This document shows, in pieces, positions 7,591-15,390 of a DNA stretch of 37,188 bases (position 1 is its first letter; the number at the start of each line of letters is the position of its first letter). Made by a program: the position numbers and the translations under genes. The DNA lies in the NCBI GenBank assembly GCA_036001225.1, contig DASYUM010000070.1:1-37188 (forward strand), in the 5' to 3' direction. The notes beneath the pieces are model-generated. The model was not told the DNA's origin and made no database searches. It saw only the letters and a program-made list of their open reading frames with translations. The stretch comes from DASYUM01 sp036001225 (lineage in GTDB: Bacteria; Methylomirabilota; Methylomirabilia; Rokubacteriales; DASRDR01).

Positions 7591-9846
7591 GTGATCAACG
7601 GAGGGACGCGTCTCTCCGTTTTTTTTGTGCTCGTGCTCCTCGCCGGGGCGGGGTTGGTCCGCGCCCAGGAACGTCCCGTCCCTCAGGTTCGCGACATCGC
7701 GGTGGAAGGTAACCGCCGCATCCAATCCACCGTCGTCCTCAACCGCGTCCAGACCAAGATCGGCGACCCGTTCTCGCCGACCGCCCTCCGCGAAGACGTA
7801 CGCGCCATCTTCGCCCTCGGCTTCTTCGACGACGTTCAGGTCCGGACCGAGGAGTTCGAGGGCGGGGTGCGGGTGATCTTCGTGGTCGTCGAGCGACCCC
7901 TGGTGCGCGAGGTCGGCTTCGAGGGCAACCGCGAGCTGAAGAGTGAGGAGCTGCGGGAGAAGGCCGGCGTCCGCATCGGCGTCCTCTACAACCCGGTCGA
8001 GGTCCAGCGGGCGGAAGAGGCGATCCGCCAGCAGTACGAGGAAGAGGGCTTCTTCGGGGCGACCATCCAGCCCCGAACCGAGCGCACCCCCGAAGGCGAC
8101 CTCCGGATCGTCTTCCGGATCGACGAGGGCCCGAAGTTCTACATCGACCGCATCGTGATCCAGGGCAACCAGGCCCTCACCGCCAAGCAGATCAAGGAGG
8201 CGATGGCGACCAAGGAGCGCTTCCTGTGGATCCTGCCCTTCGCCAAGGTCCACCGGAAGGTCTTCGAAGAGGATGCCGAGCGCATCCTCGCCCTCTACGC
8301 CGACCACGGCTACCTCCAGGCCCGCGTCGAGTCGCAGGAGATCGTGCCCGATCCCCGGCGGGGGAAGATCACCCTCCGCGTCCGCGTCCAGGAGGGAGCG
8401 CAGTTCCGGGTCGGGAGCCTGACCATCAGTGGGAACCAGGTCCTCAGCGAAGAGGAGCTGCGCGGGTTCATCAAGCTCAAGGAAGGTGACGTCTTCAATC
8501 GGAGCCTGGTCCGGTCGGGCATGCGCGCCATCACCGACCGCTACTCGGCCATCGGGCGGGCCCGGGCCGAGGTCACGCCGACGCTCGAGACCCAGCCGGA
8601 GACCCAGCGGGTCAACCTGCTGCTGACCATCAAGGAAGGCAGCGAAGTCTACGTCGAGCGGATCAACATCACCGGCAACACCAAGAGCTCGGAAAAGGTT
8701 CTTCGCCGCGAGCTGCGGGTGACCGAGGGCGAGCTGTTCACCAATCAGAAGCTGGTACGCAGCCGCCAGCGACTCTTCAACCTCGGGTACTTCGACGAGG
8801 TCAATGCCACCACCGAGCCCGGGTCGGCGCCCGACAAGATCATCGTCAACATCGACGTCAAGGAGCGGGCGACGGGGCTGTTCAGCGTGGGCGCCGGCTA
8901 CAGCTCGGTGGACAATCTCTTCGCGACCATCGACGTCACCCAGCGCAACCTGTTCGGGCGCGGCTACGAAGCGTTCGGTCGCTTCCGGATCGGGGCCAAG
9001 AGCCGCCTCGGCCAGGTCGGCTTCACCGATCCCTACTTCCTCGACATCCCGCTACGGGCCGGCTTCGACCTCTACGACCGCGAGCGGGAGTTCCCGAACT
9101 TCACCGAAGGGCGGCTGGGGGGCGATCTCCGGGCCAGCTACCCGCTGGCCGAATACGTGACCCTGGGTGGCCTCTATCGGCTGGAGGACGTCAAGATCAG
9201 CGACGTCTCGGAAGAGGCGAGCGACGACCTCAAGAAGGAGCTGGGACACAAGCTGAACTCGGTGCTCGAGCTGACCCTCAGCCGGGACACCCGCGACAAC
9301 ATCTTCGAGCCGTCGAGCGGGAGCCGGAACAGCATCGACTTGGCGTTCGCCGGGATCGGGGGCGATACCCGGTTCTACCGGGTGGTGGGGGAGAGCTCCT
9401 GGTTCTGGCCGCTGCCGTTCTTCGGCTGGGTGGTGGGCGCTCGCGGCCTGGCCGGGGTCATCGAGGGGTGGAGCGGGGAGGAGGTGCCGATCTTCGAGCG
9501 CTTCTTCCTGGGTGGGGCCACCTCGCTGCGCGGCCAGAAAACGCGCTCGGTCGGCCCGCGGGACTCCCAGGGCGCCGTGATCGGCGGCGACAAGGAGCTA
9601 CTCTTCAGCACCGAGCTCCTGGTCCCCATCTTTCCCCGCTTCCGGCTCGCTCTCTTCTTCGACGCCGGCAACGTCTACGGGTTCGGGACCTCCTTCGACC
9701 CCTCCGACCTTCGGCTGGGGGCGGGGGTCGGCTTCCGGTTCTTTTCCCCCCTGGGGCCGCTGCGGCTCGACTGGGGCTACAACCTGGATCGCAAGCCGGG
9801 CGAAAAGTCCTACCAGATCAACTTCGCCGTCGGCTCACCGTTCTGA
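7591..9846 (+). CDS. bamA: Outer membrane protein assembly factor BamA
   Basis: Central component of the BAM machine that folds beta-barrel proteins into the outer membrane. It has 751 aa. A short signal peptide ends about residue 26 (LAGAGLVRAQ). Repeated POTRA modules cover roughly residues 30-425 (RDIAVEGNRRI, REVGFEGNREL, DRIVIQGNQAL, GSLTISGNQVL and ERINITGNTKS mark five repeats). The C-terminal half is a 16-strand-type barrel ending in a terminal Phe. The loop-6 motif is LRGQ at residues 646-649 rather than the usual (V/I)RG(F/Y), but its arginine is kept. GTG 7591 is preceded by GGAGG (7580-7584) and gives a normal signal peptide. GTG 7627 would leave an uncharged 13-residue leader, so it is not preferred. 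The first codons overlap a strong terminator-like hairpin. The bamA-skp-lpxD order is widely conserved. Confidence 0.95.
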   Translation: MINGGTRLSVFFVLVLLAGAGLVRAQERPVPQVRDIAVEGNRRIQSTVVLNRVQTKIGDPFSPTALREDVRAIFALGFFDDVQVRTEEFEGGVRVIFVVVERPLVREVGFEGNRELKSEELREKAGVRIGVLYNPVEVQRAEEAIRQQYEEEGFFGATIQPRTERTPEGDLRIVFRIDEGPKFYIDRIVIQGNQALTAKQIKEAMATKERFLWILPFAKVHRKVFEEDAERILALYADHGYLQARVESQEIVPDPRRGKITLRVRVQEGAQFRVGSLTISGNQVLSEEELRGFIKLKEGDVFNRSLVRSGMRAITDRYSAIGRARAEVTPTLETQPETQRVNLLLTIKEGSEVYVERINITGNTKSSEKVLRRELRVTEGELFTNQKLVRSRQRLFNLGYFDEVNATTEPGSAPDKIIVNIDVKERATGLFSVGAGYSSVDNLFATIDVTQRNLFGRGYEAFGRFRIGAKSRLGQVGFTDPYFLDIPLRAGFDLYDREREFPNFTEGRLGGDLRASYPLAEYVTLGGLYRLEDVKISDVSEEASDDLKKELGHKLNSVLELTLSRDTRDNIFEPSSGSRNSIDLAFAGIGGDTRFYRVVGESSWFWPLPFFGWVVGARGLAGVIEGWSGEEVPIFERFFLGGATSLRGQKTRSVGPRDSQGAVIGGDKELLFSTELLVPIFPRFRLALFFDAGNVYGFGTSFDPSDLRLGAGVGFRFFSPLGPLRLDWGYNLDRKPGEKSYQINFAVGSPF
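7598..7626 (+). terminator. Intrinsic terminator-like hairpin inside the bamA 5' coding region
   Basis: ACGGAG (7598-7603) pairs perfectly with CTCCGT (7614-7619). The stem continues through a G-U pair and GA/TC to make 9 bp closed by a CGCG loop (7607-7610), and a run of eight T follows at 7619-7626. This is the standard architecture of a Rho-independent terminator. It starts 7 nt after the bamA GTG, so it overlaps codons 3-12. It could end clpC transcripts or act as an attenuator that translation of bamA prevents from forming. Confidence 0.7.
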
Positions 9847-9865
9847 GGCAACACGAGGTGCAACG

Positions 9866-10390
9866 ATGAAGGGGCTGGCAATCGGGGTCGGCAGCGTCGT
9901 GGTCGCGGTTCTGCTGGCGGGGACCGCCACCGCCGCGTCGAAGATCGGCTTCGTGGACGTGCAAAAGGTCCTGGTGCGGTCGGTGGCCGGCGTGGCCGCG
10001 CGCGAACAGCTGGAGCGCGAGAAGGCGACCATGCAGAAGGACGTGGACAGCCGCCGGACCGAGGTGGACAAGCTCCGGGACGAGCTGGAAAAAAAGGGGC
10101 TGGTGCTGTCGGCCGACGCCAAGCGCGAGAAGGAGGAGACCCTCCAGCGGAAGGTGCGCGACCTGCGGCGGCTGGCCGACGATTTCCAGAAGGAGCTGGA
10201 GCGGAAGGAGCAGGGCCTGACCCAGCGGATCCTCCAGGAGCTGAGCACGGTGATCGAGCGGATCGGCAAGGAGCGCGGCTACCTGATGATCCTCGAGAAG
10301 CGCGGGGCCAGCGTGATCTACGGCGACGCCGAGGCCGACATCACCGAAGAGATCATCAAGGTGTTCGATCAGGACAAGGCCAAGAAGTGA
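9866..10390 (+). CDS. skp: Periplasmic chaperone Skp/OmpH family
   Basis: Periplasmic holdase that carries unfolded outer-membrane proteins to BamA, encoded directly upstream with a 19-nt gap. It has 174 aa. The signal peptide is at residues 1-24, with the cleavage region LLAGTATAA. A conserved first strand KIGFVDVQKVL follows, then a long charged coiled-coil from about residue 45 to 135 forming the tentacle hairpin, and a final segment returning to the trimer body. ATG 9866 has GAGGTG 5 nt upstream. Position between bamA and lpxD is the usual one for the family. Confidence 0.93.
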   Translation: MKGLAIGVGSVVVAVLLAGTATAASKIGFVDVQKVLVRSVAGVAAREQLEREKATMQKDVDSRRTEVDKLRDELEKKGLVLSADAKREKEETLQRKVRDLRRLADDFQKELERKEQGLTQRILQELSTVIERIGKERGYLMILEKRGASVIYGDAEADITEEIIKVFDQDKAKK

Positions 10391-10445
10391 GCCGTCCCGG
10401 TAGCCCGCCCGATCGTCGGCGACCTCCTCGTCGCCGGCTGGGCCA

Positions 10446-11495
10446 GTGACCACCGCCGGCCGGACCCTCGGCGAGCTGGCCCGGCTGGTCGGGGGCGAGG
10501 TCCGCGGCGATGCCGCGCTCCCCATCCGCGGGTTGGCCCCGCTCGACCAGGCCCAGCCGGGCGACCTCGGCTTCGTGAGCGGCGGCCGATACCGGCGGGA
10601 GGCCGAGGCCAGCCGCGCCTCGGCGTTGGTGGTCCCGCTCGATTTCGAGCTCCCCGGACGCCCGCTGATCCGCGTCGCCCAGCCGGCCCTGGCGGTGGCG
10701 ACCCTGCTGCGGGTCTTCCATCCCGAGCCGGCCCCCGTCCCCGGGGTGCACCCGACCGCGGTGGTGGCCGACTCGGCGCGAGTGGCCGCCGACGCCACCC
10801 TGCTCGCTTTCGTGGTGGTGGGCGCCGGCAGCGCGGTCGAGTCGCGGGCGGTGCTCCACCCCCACGTCGTGGTCGGCGAGCGCTGTCGGATCGGGGAGGC
10901 GAGCGTCCTCCACCCGCACGTCGTCCTCCGCGGCGACGTGGACATCGGGCGCCGGGTCGTGATCCATGCCGGCGCGGTCCTCGGCGCCGACGGCTTCGGC
11001 TACGCGTTCGACGGGAGCCGCCACCAGAAGATCCCCCAGGTGGGGCGGGTGGTGGTCGAAGACGACGTCGAGATCGGGGCCAACGTGACCATCGACCGGG
11101 CCACCCTCGGTGAGACCGTCATCGGCCGCGGCACGAAGATCGACAACCTCGTGCAGATCGGCCATAATACCGTGGTCGGCGCGGACGCCATCATCGTGGC
11201 CCAGACGGGGATTTCGGGGTCCTGTCGCATCGGCAACCGCGTCGTGCTCGGCGGCCAGGTCGGGCTGGCGGACCACGTCACCATCGGTGACGGCGCCCAG
11301 GTCGGCTCCCAGTCGGGCGTTCACCGCGACGTCCCGGCCGGGGGCACCGCGCTGGGCTCTCCGGCGATGCCGGCCGCCGAGGCGCGGCGGGCGATGGCCG
11401 CGCTCCCTCGGCTCGCCGATCTCGTGCGGGCCGCCCGGGCCCTCGAGCGTCGCCTGGCCCGCGTCGAGGAGCGCCTCGGCCAGGAGAAGCCCTGA
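10446..11495 (+). CDS. lpxD: UDP-3-O-acylglucosamine N-acyltransferase LpxD
   Basis: Third committed step of lipid A synthesis: transfers a hydroxyacyl chain from ACP to the 2-amino group of UDP-3-O-acyl-GlcN. It has 349 aa. The N-terminal uridine-binding domain is at about 1-100 (LGELARLVGGEVRGD). A left-handed parallel beta-helix of hexapeptide repeats follows, with the catalytic His at residue 240 in VQIGHNTVVGADAII (E. coli His239). A helical C terminus (LVRAARALERRLARVEERL) completes it. GTG 10446 is the only usual start codon in frame before the conserved region; no clear Shine-Dalgarno sequence precedes it. lpxA follows after 1 nt, so there is no room for the fabZ gene often found here. 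Confidence 0.95.
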   Translation: MTTAGRTLGELARLVGGEVRGDAALPIRGLAPLDQAQPGDLGFVSGGRYRREAEASRASALVVPLDFELPGRPLIRVAQPALAVATLLRVFHPEPAPVPGVHPTAVVADSARVAADATLLAFVVVGAGSAVESRAVLHPHVVVGERCRIGEASVLHPHVVLRGDVDIGRRVVIHAGAVLGADGFGYAFDGSRHQKIPQVGRVVVEDDVEIGANVTIDRATLGETVIGRGTKIDNLVQIGHNTVVGADAIIVAQTGISGSCRIGNRVVLGGQVGLADHVTIGDGAQVGSQSGVHRDVPAGGTALGSPAMPAAEARRAMAALPRLADLVRAARALERRLARVEERLGQEKP

Positions 11496-11496
11496 A

Positions 11497-12351
11497 GTGG
11501 CCGACCAGGGCGCGCCCGAGATCCATCCGACCGCCGTCGTTCATCCCCGGACCGAGGTGGGGGCCGGCGTCCGCATCGGCCCCTATGCCGTGATCGGCGA
11601 GCGCGTGCGGCTCGGCGACGGCACCGAGGTCGGCCCCCACGCGGTGCTGGAAGGGACGCTCGAGGTCGGCGCCCGCTGCCGCATCTTCGCCGGCGCCGTC
11701 ATCGGCCTCCCCCCGCAGGACCTCAAGTTCCACCCCGACACCCCCTCGGGGGTCCGCATCGGCGCCGAGACGGTGATCCGCGAGTACGCGACGATTCATC
11801 GGGCATCGGTCGAGGACGGATGGACGGTGATCGGCGACGGTTGTTACATCATGGCCAGCTCGCACATCGCGCACGACTGCCGGGTCGGCAATCAGGTGGT
11901 GCTGACCGGCTTTACCGGCCTCACCGGTTTCGTCGAGGTCGGCGATCGGGCCGTGATCTCGGGGTTGGCCGGAATCCACCAGTTCGTGCGCATCGGCACC
12001 CTCGCCTTCGTGGGCGGTTGCTCGCGGCTCCCCCAGGACGTGCCGCCTTATTTCCTGGTGGAGGGGAACCCGGCGCAGGTCCGCGCCGTCAACATCGTGG
12101 GGTTGCGCCGGGCCGGTGTGCCGGCCGCCGACCGGCTGGAGATCCAGCGGGCCTACAAGCTCCTCTACCGCTCCGGCCACACACCCGAGAAAGGACTGGC
12201 CCGCATTCGGGCCGAGCTGACGCCATCACCCTACATCAAGCAGCTGGTCGAGTTCATCGCGTCGTCCAAACGAGGCATCTGCGACGGGCCGCGGACCGGG
12301 GGGCCGTCCGAGGCCGAGAGCGAGCCCGCCGCAGCACGGAAAGGACGGTGA
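11497..12351 (+). CDS. lpxA: UDP-N-acetylglucosamine O-acyltransferase LpxA
   Basis: First enzyme of the lipid A pathway; acylates the 3-position of UDP-GlcNAc. It has 284 aa (E. coli 262), the surplus being a C-terminal tail from about residue 260 rich in Gly, Glu, Ser and Ala. Hexapeptide-repeat beta-helix runs from residue 7 (IHPTAVVHPRTEVGAGVRIG). The catalytic His is residue 126 in SSHIAHDCRVGN (E. coli His125), and FVGGCSRLPQDVPPYFLVEGN is the family's conserved late helix turn. GTG 11497 starts 1 nt after the lpxD stop, with AGGAGA at 11482-11487. The neighbouring Gfo/Idh gene raises the possibility of a 3-amino substrate (UDP-GlcNAc3N), which the sequence alone does not settle. Confidence 0.95.
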   Translation: MADQGAPEIHPTAVVHPRTEVGAGVRIGPYAVIGERVRLGDGTEVGPHAVLEGTLEVGARCRIFAGAVIGLPPQDLKFHPDTPSGVRIGAETVIREYATIHRASVEDGWTVIGDGCYIMASSHIAHDCRVGNQVVLTGFTGLTGFVEVGDRAVISGLAGIHQFVRIGTLAFVGGCSRLPQDVPPYFLVEGNPAQVRAVNIVGLRRAGVPAADRLEIQRAYKLLYRSGHTPEKGLARIRAELTPSPYIKQLVEFIASSKRGICDGPRTGGPSEAESEPAAARKGR

Positions 12352-12353
12352 AG

Positions 12354-13406
12354 GTGAAGCGAGAACAGAAGCGCATGCGGACCGGGGTGGTCGGGGCCGG
12401 TCACATGGGCCAGTACCACATCCTGGTCTACGCCGAACTGTGGGACGTAGACCTGGTGGGCCTGGTCGACGTCGATGCGTCGGTCGTCTCCCGGCTGGCC
12501 GCCCAGTACGACACCCAGGGGTTCACCGACTACCGCGACCTCTTCGGCAAGGTGGACGTGGTCTCCATCGCGGTGCCGACTCCGCTCCACTTCGAGGTTG
12601 CCCGCGACTTCATGGAGGCCGGCATCCACGTCCTGATCGAGAAGCCGCTGACGCCGACTCTGGACGAGGCCCGCGAGCTCTTCCGGATCGCCCGCCAGCA
12701 GAACGTCGTGCTCCACGTCGGGCACGTGGAACGGTTCAACGGCGCTGTCCAGGAGCTCCGCAAGATCGTGGTCAACCCCATTCTCATCGAGTCGCGCCGG
12801 CTGGGGCCGTTCGTGCCCCGGGTCCAGGGCGACACCGTCATCATGGACCTGATGATCCACGACATCGACATCGTGCTCGGACTGGTGGATGCCGAGATCC
12901 ACGGCCTCACCGCCATGGGTACCCGCGTCCAGTCGGCGCGCCCGGACGTGGCCAACATCCAGATCATCTTCGAGAACGGTACCCTGGCCAACATCACCGC
13001 CAGCCGCGCCACCGAGCAGAAGATCCGGACGCTGGCCATCACCCAGCCCGACGCCTACATCTTCCTGAATTACGCGGATCAGGACATCCAGATCCACCGG
13101 CGGGCCGCTTCCGAGTACATCCTGAACCGGGAGTCGATCCGCTATCGGCAGGAATCGTTCGTCGAGCATCTGTTCGTGCACAAGGAGAACCCGCTCAAGC
13201 TGGAGCTCGTGCACCTCATCGGCGCGGTCCGGGAGGCCCAGCGGACCGGACGGGTCGAGCTATCCGAGCACGACGATGTCCGATCGCTGGGGGTCGCCCT
13301 CGCCATCGAGCGCATGCTGAGCGAGGGCCAGACCCACCTGCCCTGGCCGCCACCCCGAAGCGCGTGCGCCCCGGCGGCCGCCGCGCCGGACGCCAGTGCC
13401 GGGTAG
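12354..13406 (+). CDS. Gfo/Idh/MocA family oxidoreductase in lipid A cluster (GnnA-like candidate)
   Basis: NAD(P)-dependent sugar dehydrogenase family protein of about 350 aa. The N-terminal Rossmann fold has TGVVGAGHMGQYH, the conserved EKP motif is at about residues 96-98 (LIEKPLTPTLDEA), and a C-terminal alpha/beta substrate domain carries HVGHVERFNGAV and MIHDIDIVLGLV. GTG 12354 has AAGGA 8 nt upstream. GTG 12348, overlapping the lpxA stop, and ATG 12375 are alternatives. It sits between lpxA and lpxI. Gfo/Idh enzymes beside lpxA include GnnA, which oxidises UDP-GlcNAc at C3 before GnnB transaminates it to the 3-amino sugar used for amide-linked lipid A. No GnnB-like aminotransferase is nearby, so the GnnA role is inference. 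A role in another nucleotide-sugar step is possible. Confidence 0.85.
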   Translation: MKREQKRMRTGVVGAGHMGQYHILVYAELWDVDLVGLVDVDASVVSRLAAQYDTQGFTDYRDLFGKVDVVSIAVPTPLHFEVARDFMEAGIHVLIEKPLTPTLDEARELFRIARQQNVVLHVGHVERFNGAVQELRKIVVNPILIESRRLGPFVPRVQGDTVIMDLMIHDIDIVLGLVDAEIHGLTAMGTRVQSARPDVANIQIIFENGTLANITASRATEQKIRTLAITQPDAYIFLNYADQDIQIHRRAASEYILNRESIRYRQESFVEHLFVHKENPLKLELVHLIGAVREAQRTGRVELSEHDDVRSLGVALAIERMLSEGQTHLPWPPPRSACAPAAAAPDASAG

Positions 13407-13433
13407 GCCCCCGGCGCCGACCGAAGCGGATCC

Positions 13434-14252
13434 ATGACGCCGAGCCTGGGCCTCGTCGGCGGGGCGGGGGAGCTGCCCGCCCTCATGGCGCGCGAGGCCC
13501 GGCAGGCCGGGTGGCGCGTCGTGGCGTTCGCCCTCGCCGACCCCGCCGCGCTGGCCCCGGTGGCCGACCGGGTGGTGCCGTGCCGACTGGGCGAGGCCGC
13601 CCCCATCGTCGAGGCGCTGGCCGGGGAGGGCATCCGTCACGTCGTGCTGGCCGGGGGAGTCCGCAAGGACGGCCTCTTCCTGGGGGCGCCGCTCGATGCC
13701 ACCGCTCGCGACCTCATCGCCCGGAGCCGCGACTGGACCGACGACGGCCTGCTCCGCACCGCCACCGCCGCGCTCGAGGCGATGGGGATCGAGCTCCTCG
13801 ACCAGCGGCGATTTCTGGCCCCCTGGCTGGCCCCGGCCGGCGCGGCCGCCGGCCCGGCGCCTGGCGAAGCCGTGACCGCCGACATCGCCCGCGGCCTCGC
13901 GGTCGCCCGCGAGTTGGCCCGCCACGGCATCGGCCAGAGCGTGGTGGTGCGGGCCGGGACGGTCGCCGCGGTGGAGGCGATGGAAGGCACCGACGAGACG
14001 ATCCGCCGGGGCCTTGCCCTCGCGGGTCCGGGCGCCGTGGTCGTCAAGGCCACCGGGCCCGCCCACGACTACCGGTTCGACGTCCCGACGGTCGGGGCGG
14101 CGACGCTCCGGCTCTGCGTCGAGGGACGCGCGGCCGCGCTGGCGGTGGAAGCGGGACGGGTGCTTCTCCTCGACCGGCCCGCGGTGGCGGCCGAGGCGGC
14201 GCGGGCGGGGATCAGCGTTGTCGGCGTCAGCGGAGAGCCGGGAGCCCATTGA
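13434..14252 (+). CDS. lpxI: UDP-2,3-diacylglucosamine pyrophosphatase LpxI
   Basis: Hydrolyses UDP-2,3-diacyl-GlcN to lipid X, the step done by LpxH in E. coli. It has 272 aa, belonging to the DUF1009/LpxI family. Recognised by the start LGLVGGAGELPALMAREAR, the central VVVRAGTVAAVEAMEGTDET and the C-terminal HDYRFDVPTVGAATL; the last corresponds to the family's conserved (D)xRFDVPxVG segment, which carries a catalytic Asp in Caulobacter LpxI. ATG 13434 lies 27 nt after the oxidoreductase stop, with only a weak ribosome-binding site. The 3' end overlaps lpxB. No LpxH-like metallophosphoesterase occurs in the window. Confidence 0.93.
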   Translation: MTPSLGLVGGAGELPALMAREARQAGWRVVAFALADPAALAPVADRVVPCRLGEAAPIVEALAGEGIRHVVLAGGVRKDGLFLGAPLDATARDLIARSRDWTDDGLLRTATAALEAMGIELLDQRRFLAPWLAPAGAAAGPAPGEAVTADIARGLAVARELARHGIGQSVVVRAGTVAAVEAMEGTDETIRRGLALAGPGAVVVKATGPAHDYRFDVPTVGAATLRLCVEGRAAALAVEAGRVLLLDRPAVAAEAARAGISVVGVSGEPGAH

Positions 14253-15390
14253 CGTCCTGCTCGTCGCCGGCGAGCCGTCCGGCGATCTGCACGGCGCGAC
14301 CCTGGCTCGGGCGCTGACCGCACTGGCCCCCGGTCTGCGGTTGGCGGGGATGGGCGGACCGCGGATGGCCGCCGCCGGCGTGCGGATCCTCCACGGCATC
14401 GACCGGACGGCGGTCGTCGGCGGCACCGAAGTCCTCGGCCGCCTGCCGCTCCTGTGGCGAATCTTCCGCGATCTTTGTCGCTGCCTGCGCGAGCGACGGC
14501 CGCGCGCCGTCGTGCTGATCGATTTTCCCGAGTTCAACCTCCGGCTCGCTCGCCGGGCCCGGCGGCTCCGCATCCCCGTCATCTACTTCCTGGCCCCCCA
14601 GGTCTGGGCCTGGCGCCGGGGCCGACTGCGGGACATGGCGCGTGACGTCTCCCGGGTCCTGGCCGTCTTCCCCTTCGAGGTCGGCCTCTACCGGGAGGCA
14701 GGCGTCCCCGTCGAATTCGTGGGGCACCCGCTGCTCGACGTCCTTCCCACCTTCGACCGGGCGGTGGCGCGGGCGGAGCTGGCGACTCCGAAAGAGACCC
14801 TCGTCGGCCTCCTGCCCGGGAGCCGGGTCGAAGAGGTTCGGCGCCACCTGCCAGTGCTCCTGGAGGCGGCGCTGCGCATCCTTCGTCGCGTGCCCGAGGC
14901 CCGGTTCGTCCTTCCGCTGGCCCCGACCATCCCGCTGGCGGCGATCGACGGCCCCCTGCAGAGGGCGGAGCTCCTCGGGGTGCGCATCGTACCCGGCGAG
15001 GCCCACCGCGTGATGGCGGGCGCCGACCTGGTGCTGGTCGCTTCGGGGACGGCGACGCTGGAAGCCGCCTGCTATGGGACGCCGATGGTCGTCCTCTACC
15101 GGCTCTCCCCGCTCTCCTACGCGCTGGCCCGGCTGGTCGTCCGCGGCGTCTCCGCCATCAGCCTGCCCAACATCCTCGCCGGGCGGGCGGCGGTGCCCGA
15201 GCTGATCCAGGGCCGGGCCACGCCGGCGCGCCTCGCCCACGCGGCGGTGCGCCTGCTCGAGAACGACGCCGCCCGGGCCGCCCAGCGACTGGCCCTCCGC
15301 GAGGTGCGGGCCCGCCTCGGCCAGACCGGCGCCGGCGAGCGCGCGGCGCGCGCGGTATTGCAAGAGAGTGGGCACGTCCTCAGTGCCTGA
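14218..15390 (+). CDS. lpxB: Lipid-A-disaccharide synthase LpxB
   Basis: GT19 glycosyltransferase that joins lipid X to UDP-2,3-diacyl-GlcN to form the beta-1,6 disaccharide. It has about 390 aa. Conserved N-terminal LLVAGEPSGDLHGATLA, then GMGGPRMAAAG, the IYFLAPQVWAWRRGR block, FPFEVGLYREAGVPVEFVGHPL and the C-terminal LVASGTATLEAACYGTPMVV are all LpxB hallmarks. The conserved region begins at once after the lpxI stop. The only conventional in-frame start is TTG 14218, which overlaps lpxI by 35 nt and gives ten residues before the conserved strand. An ATT at 14248, preceded by GGGAG, is the alternative. Confidence 0.93.
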   Translation: MSASAESREPIDVLLVAGEPSGDLHGATLARALTALAPGLRLAGMGGPRMAAAGVRILHGIDRTAVVGGTEVLGRLPLLWRIFRDLCRCLRERRPRAVVLIDFPEFNLRLARRARRLRIPVIYFLAPQVWAWRRGRLRDMARDVSRVLAVFPFEVGLYREAGVPVEFVGHPLLDVLPTFDRAVARAELATPKETLVGLLPGSRVEEVRRHLPVLLEAALRILRRVPEARFVLPLAPTIPLAAIDGPLQRAELLGVRIVPGEAHRVMAGADLVLVASGTATLEAACYGTPMVVLYRLSPLSYALARLVVRGVSAISLPNILAGRAAVPELIQGRATPARLAHAAVRLLENDAARAAQRLALREVRARLGQTGAGERAARAVLQESGHVLSA

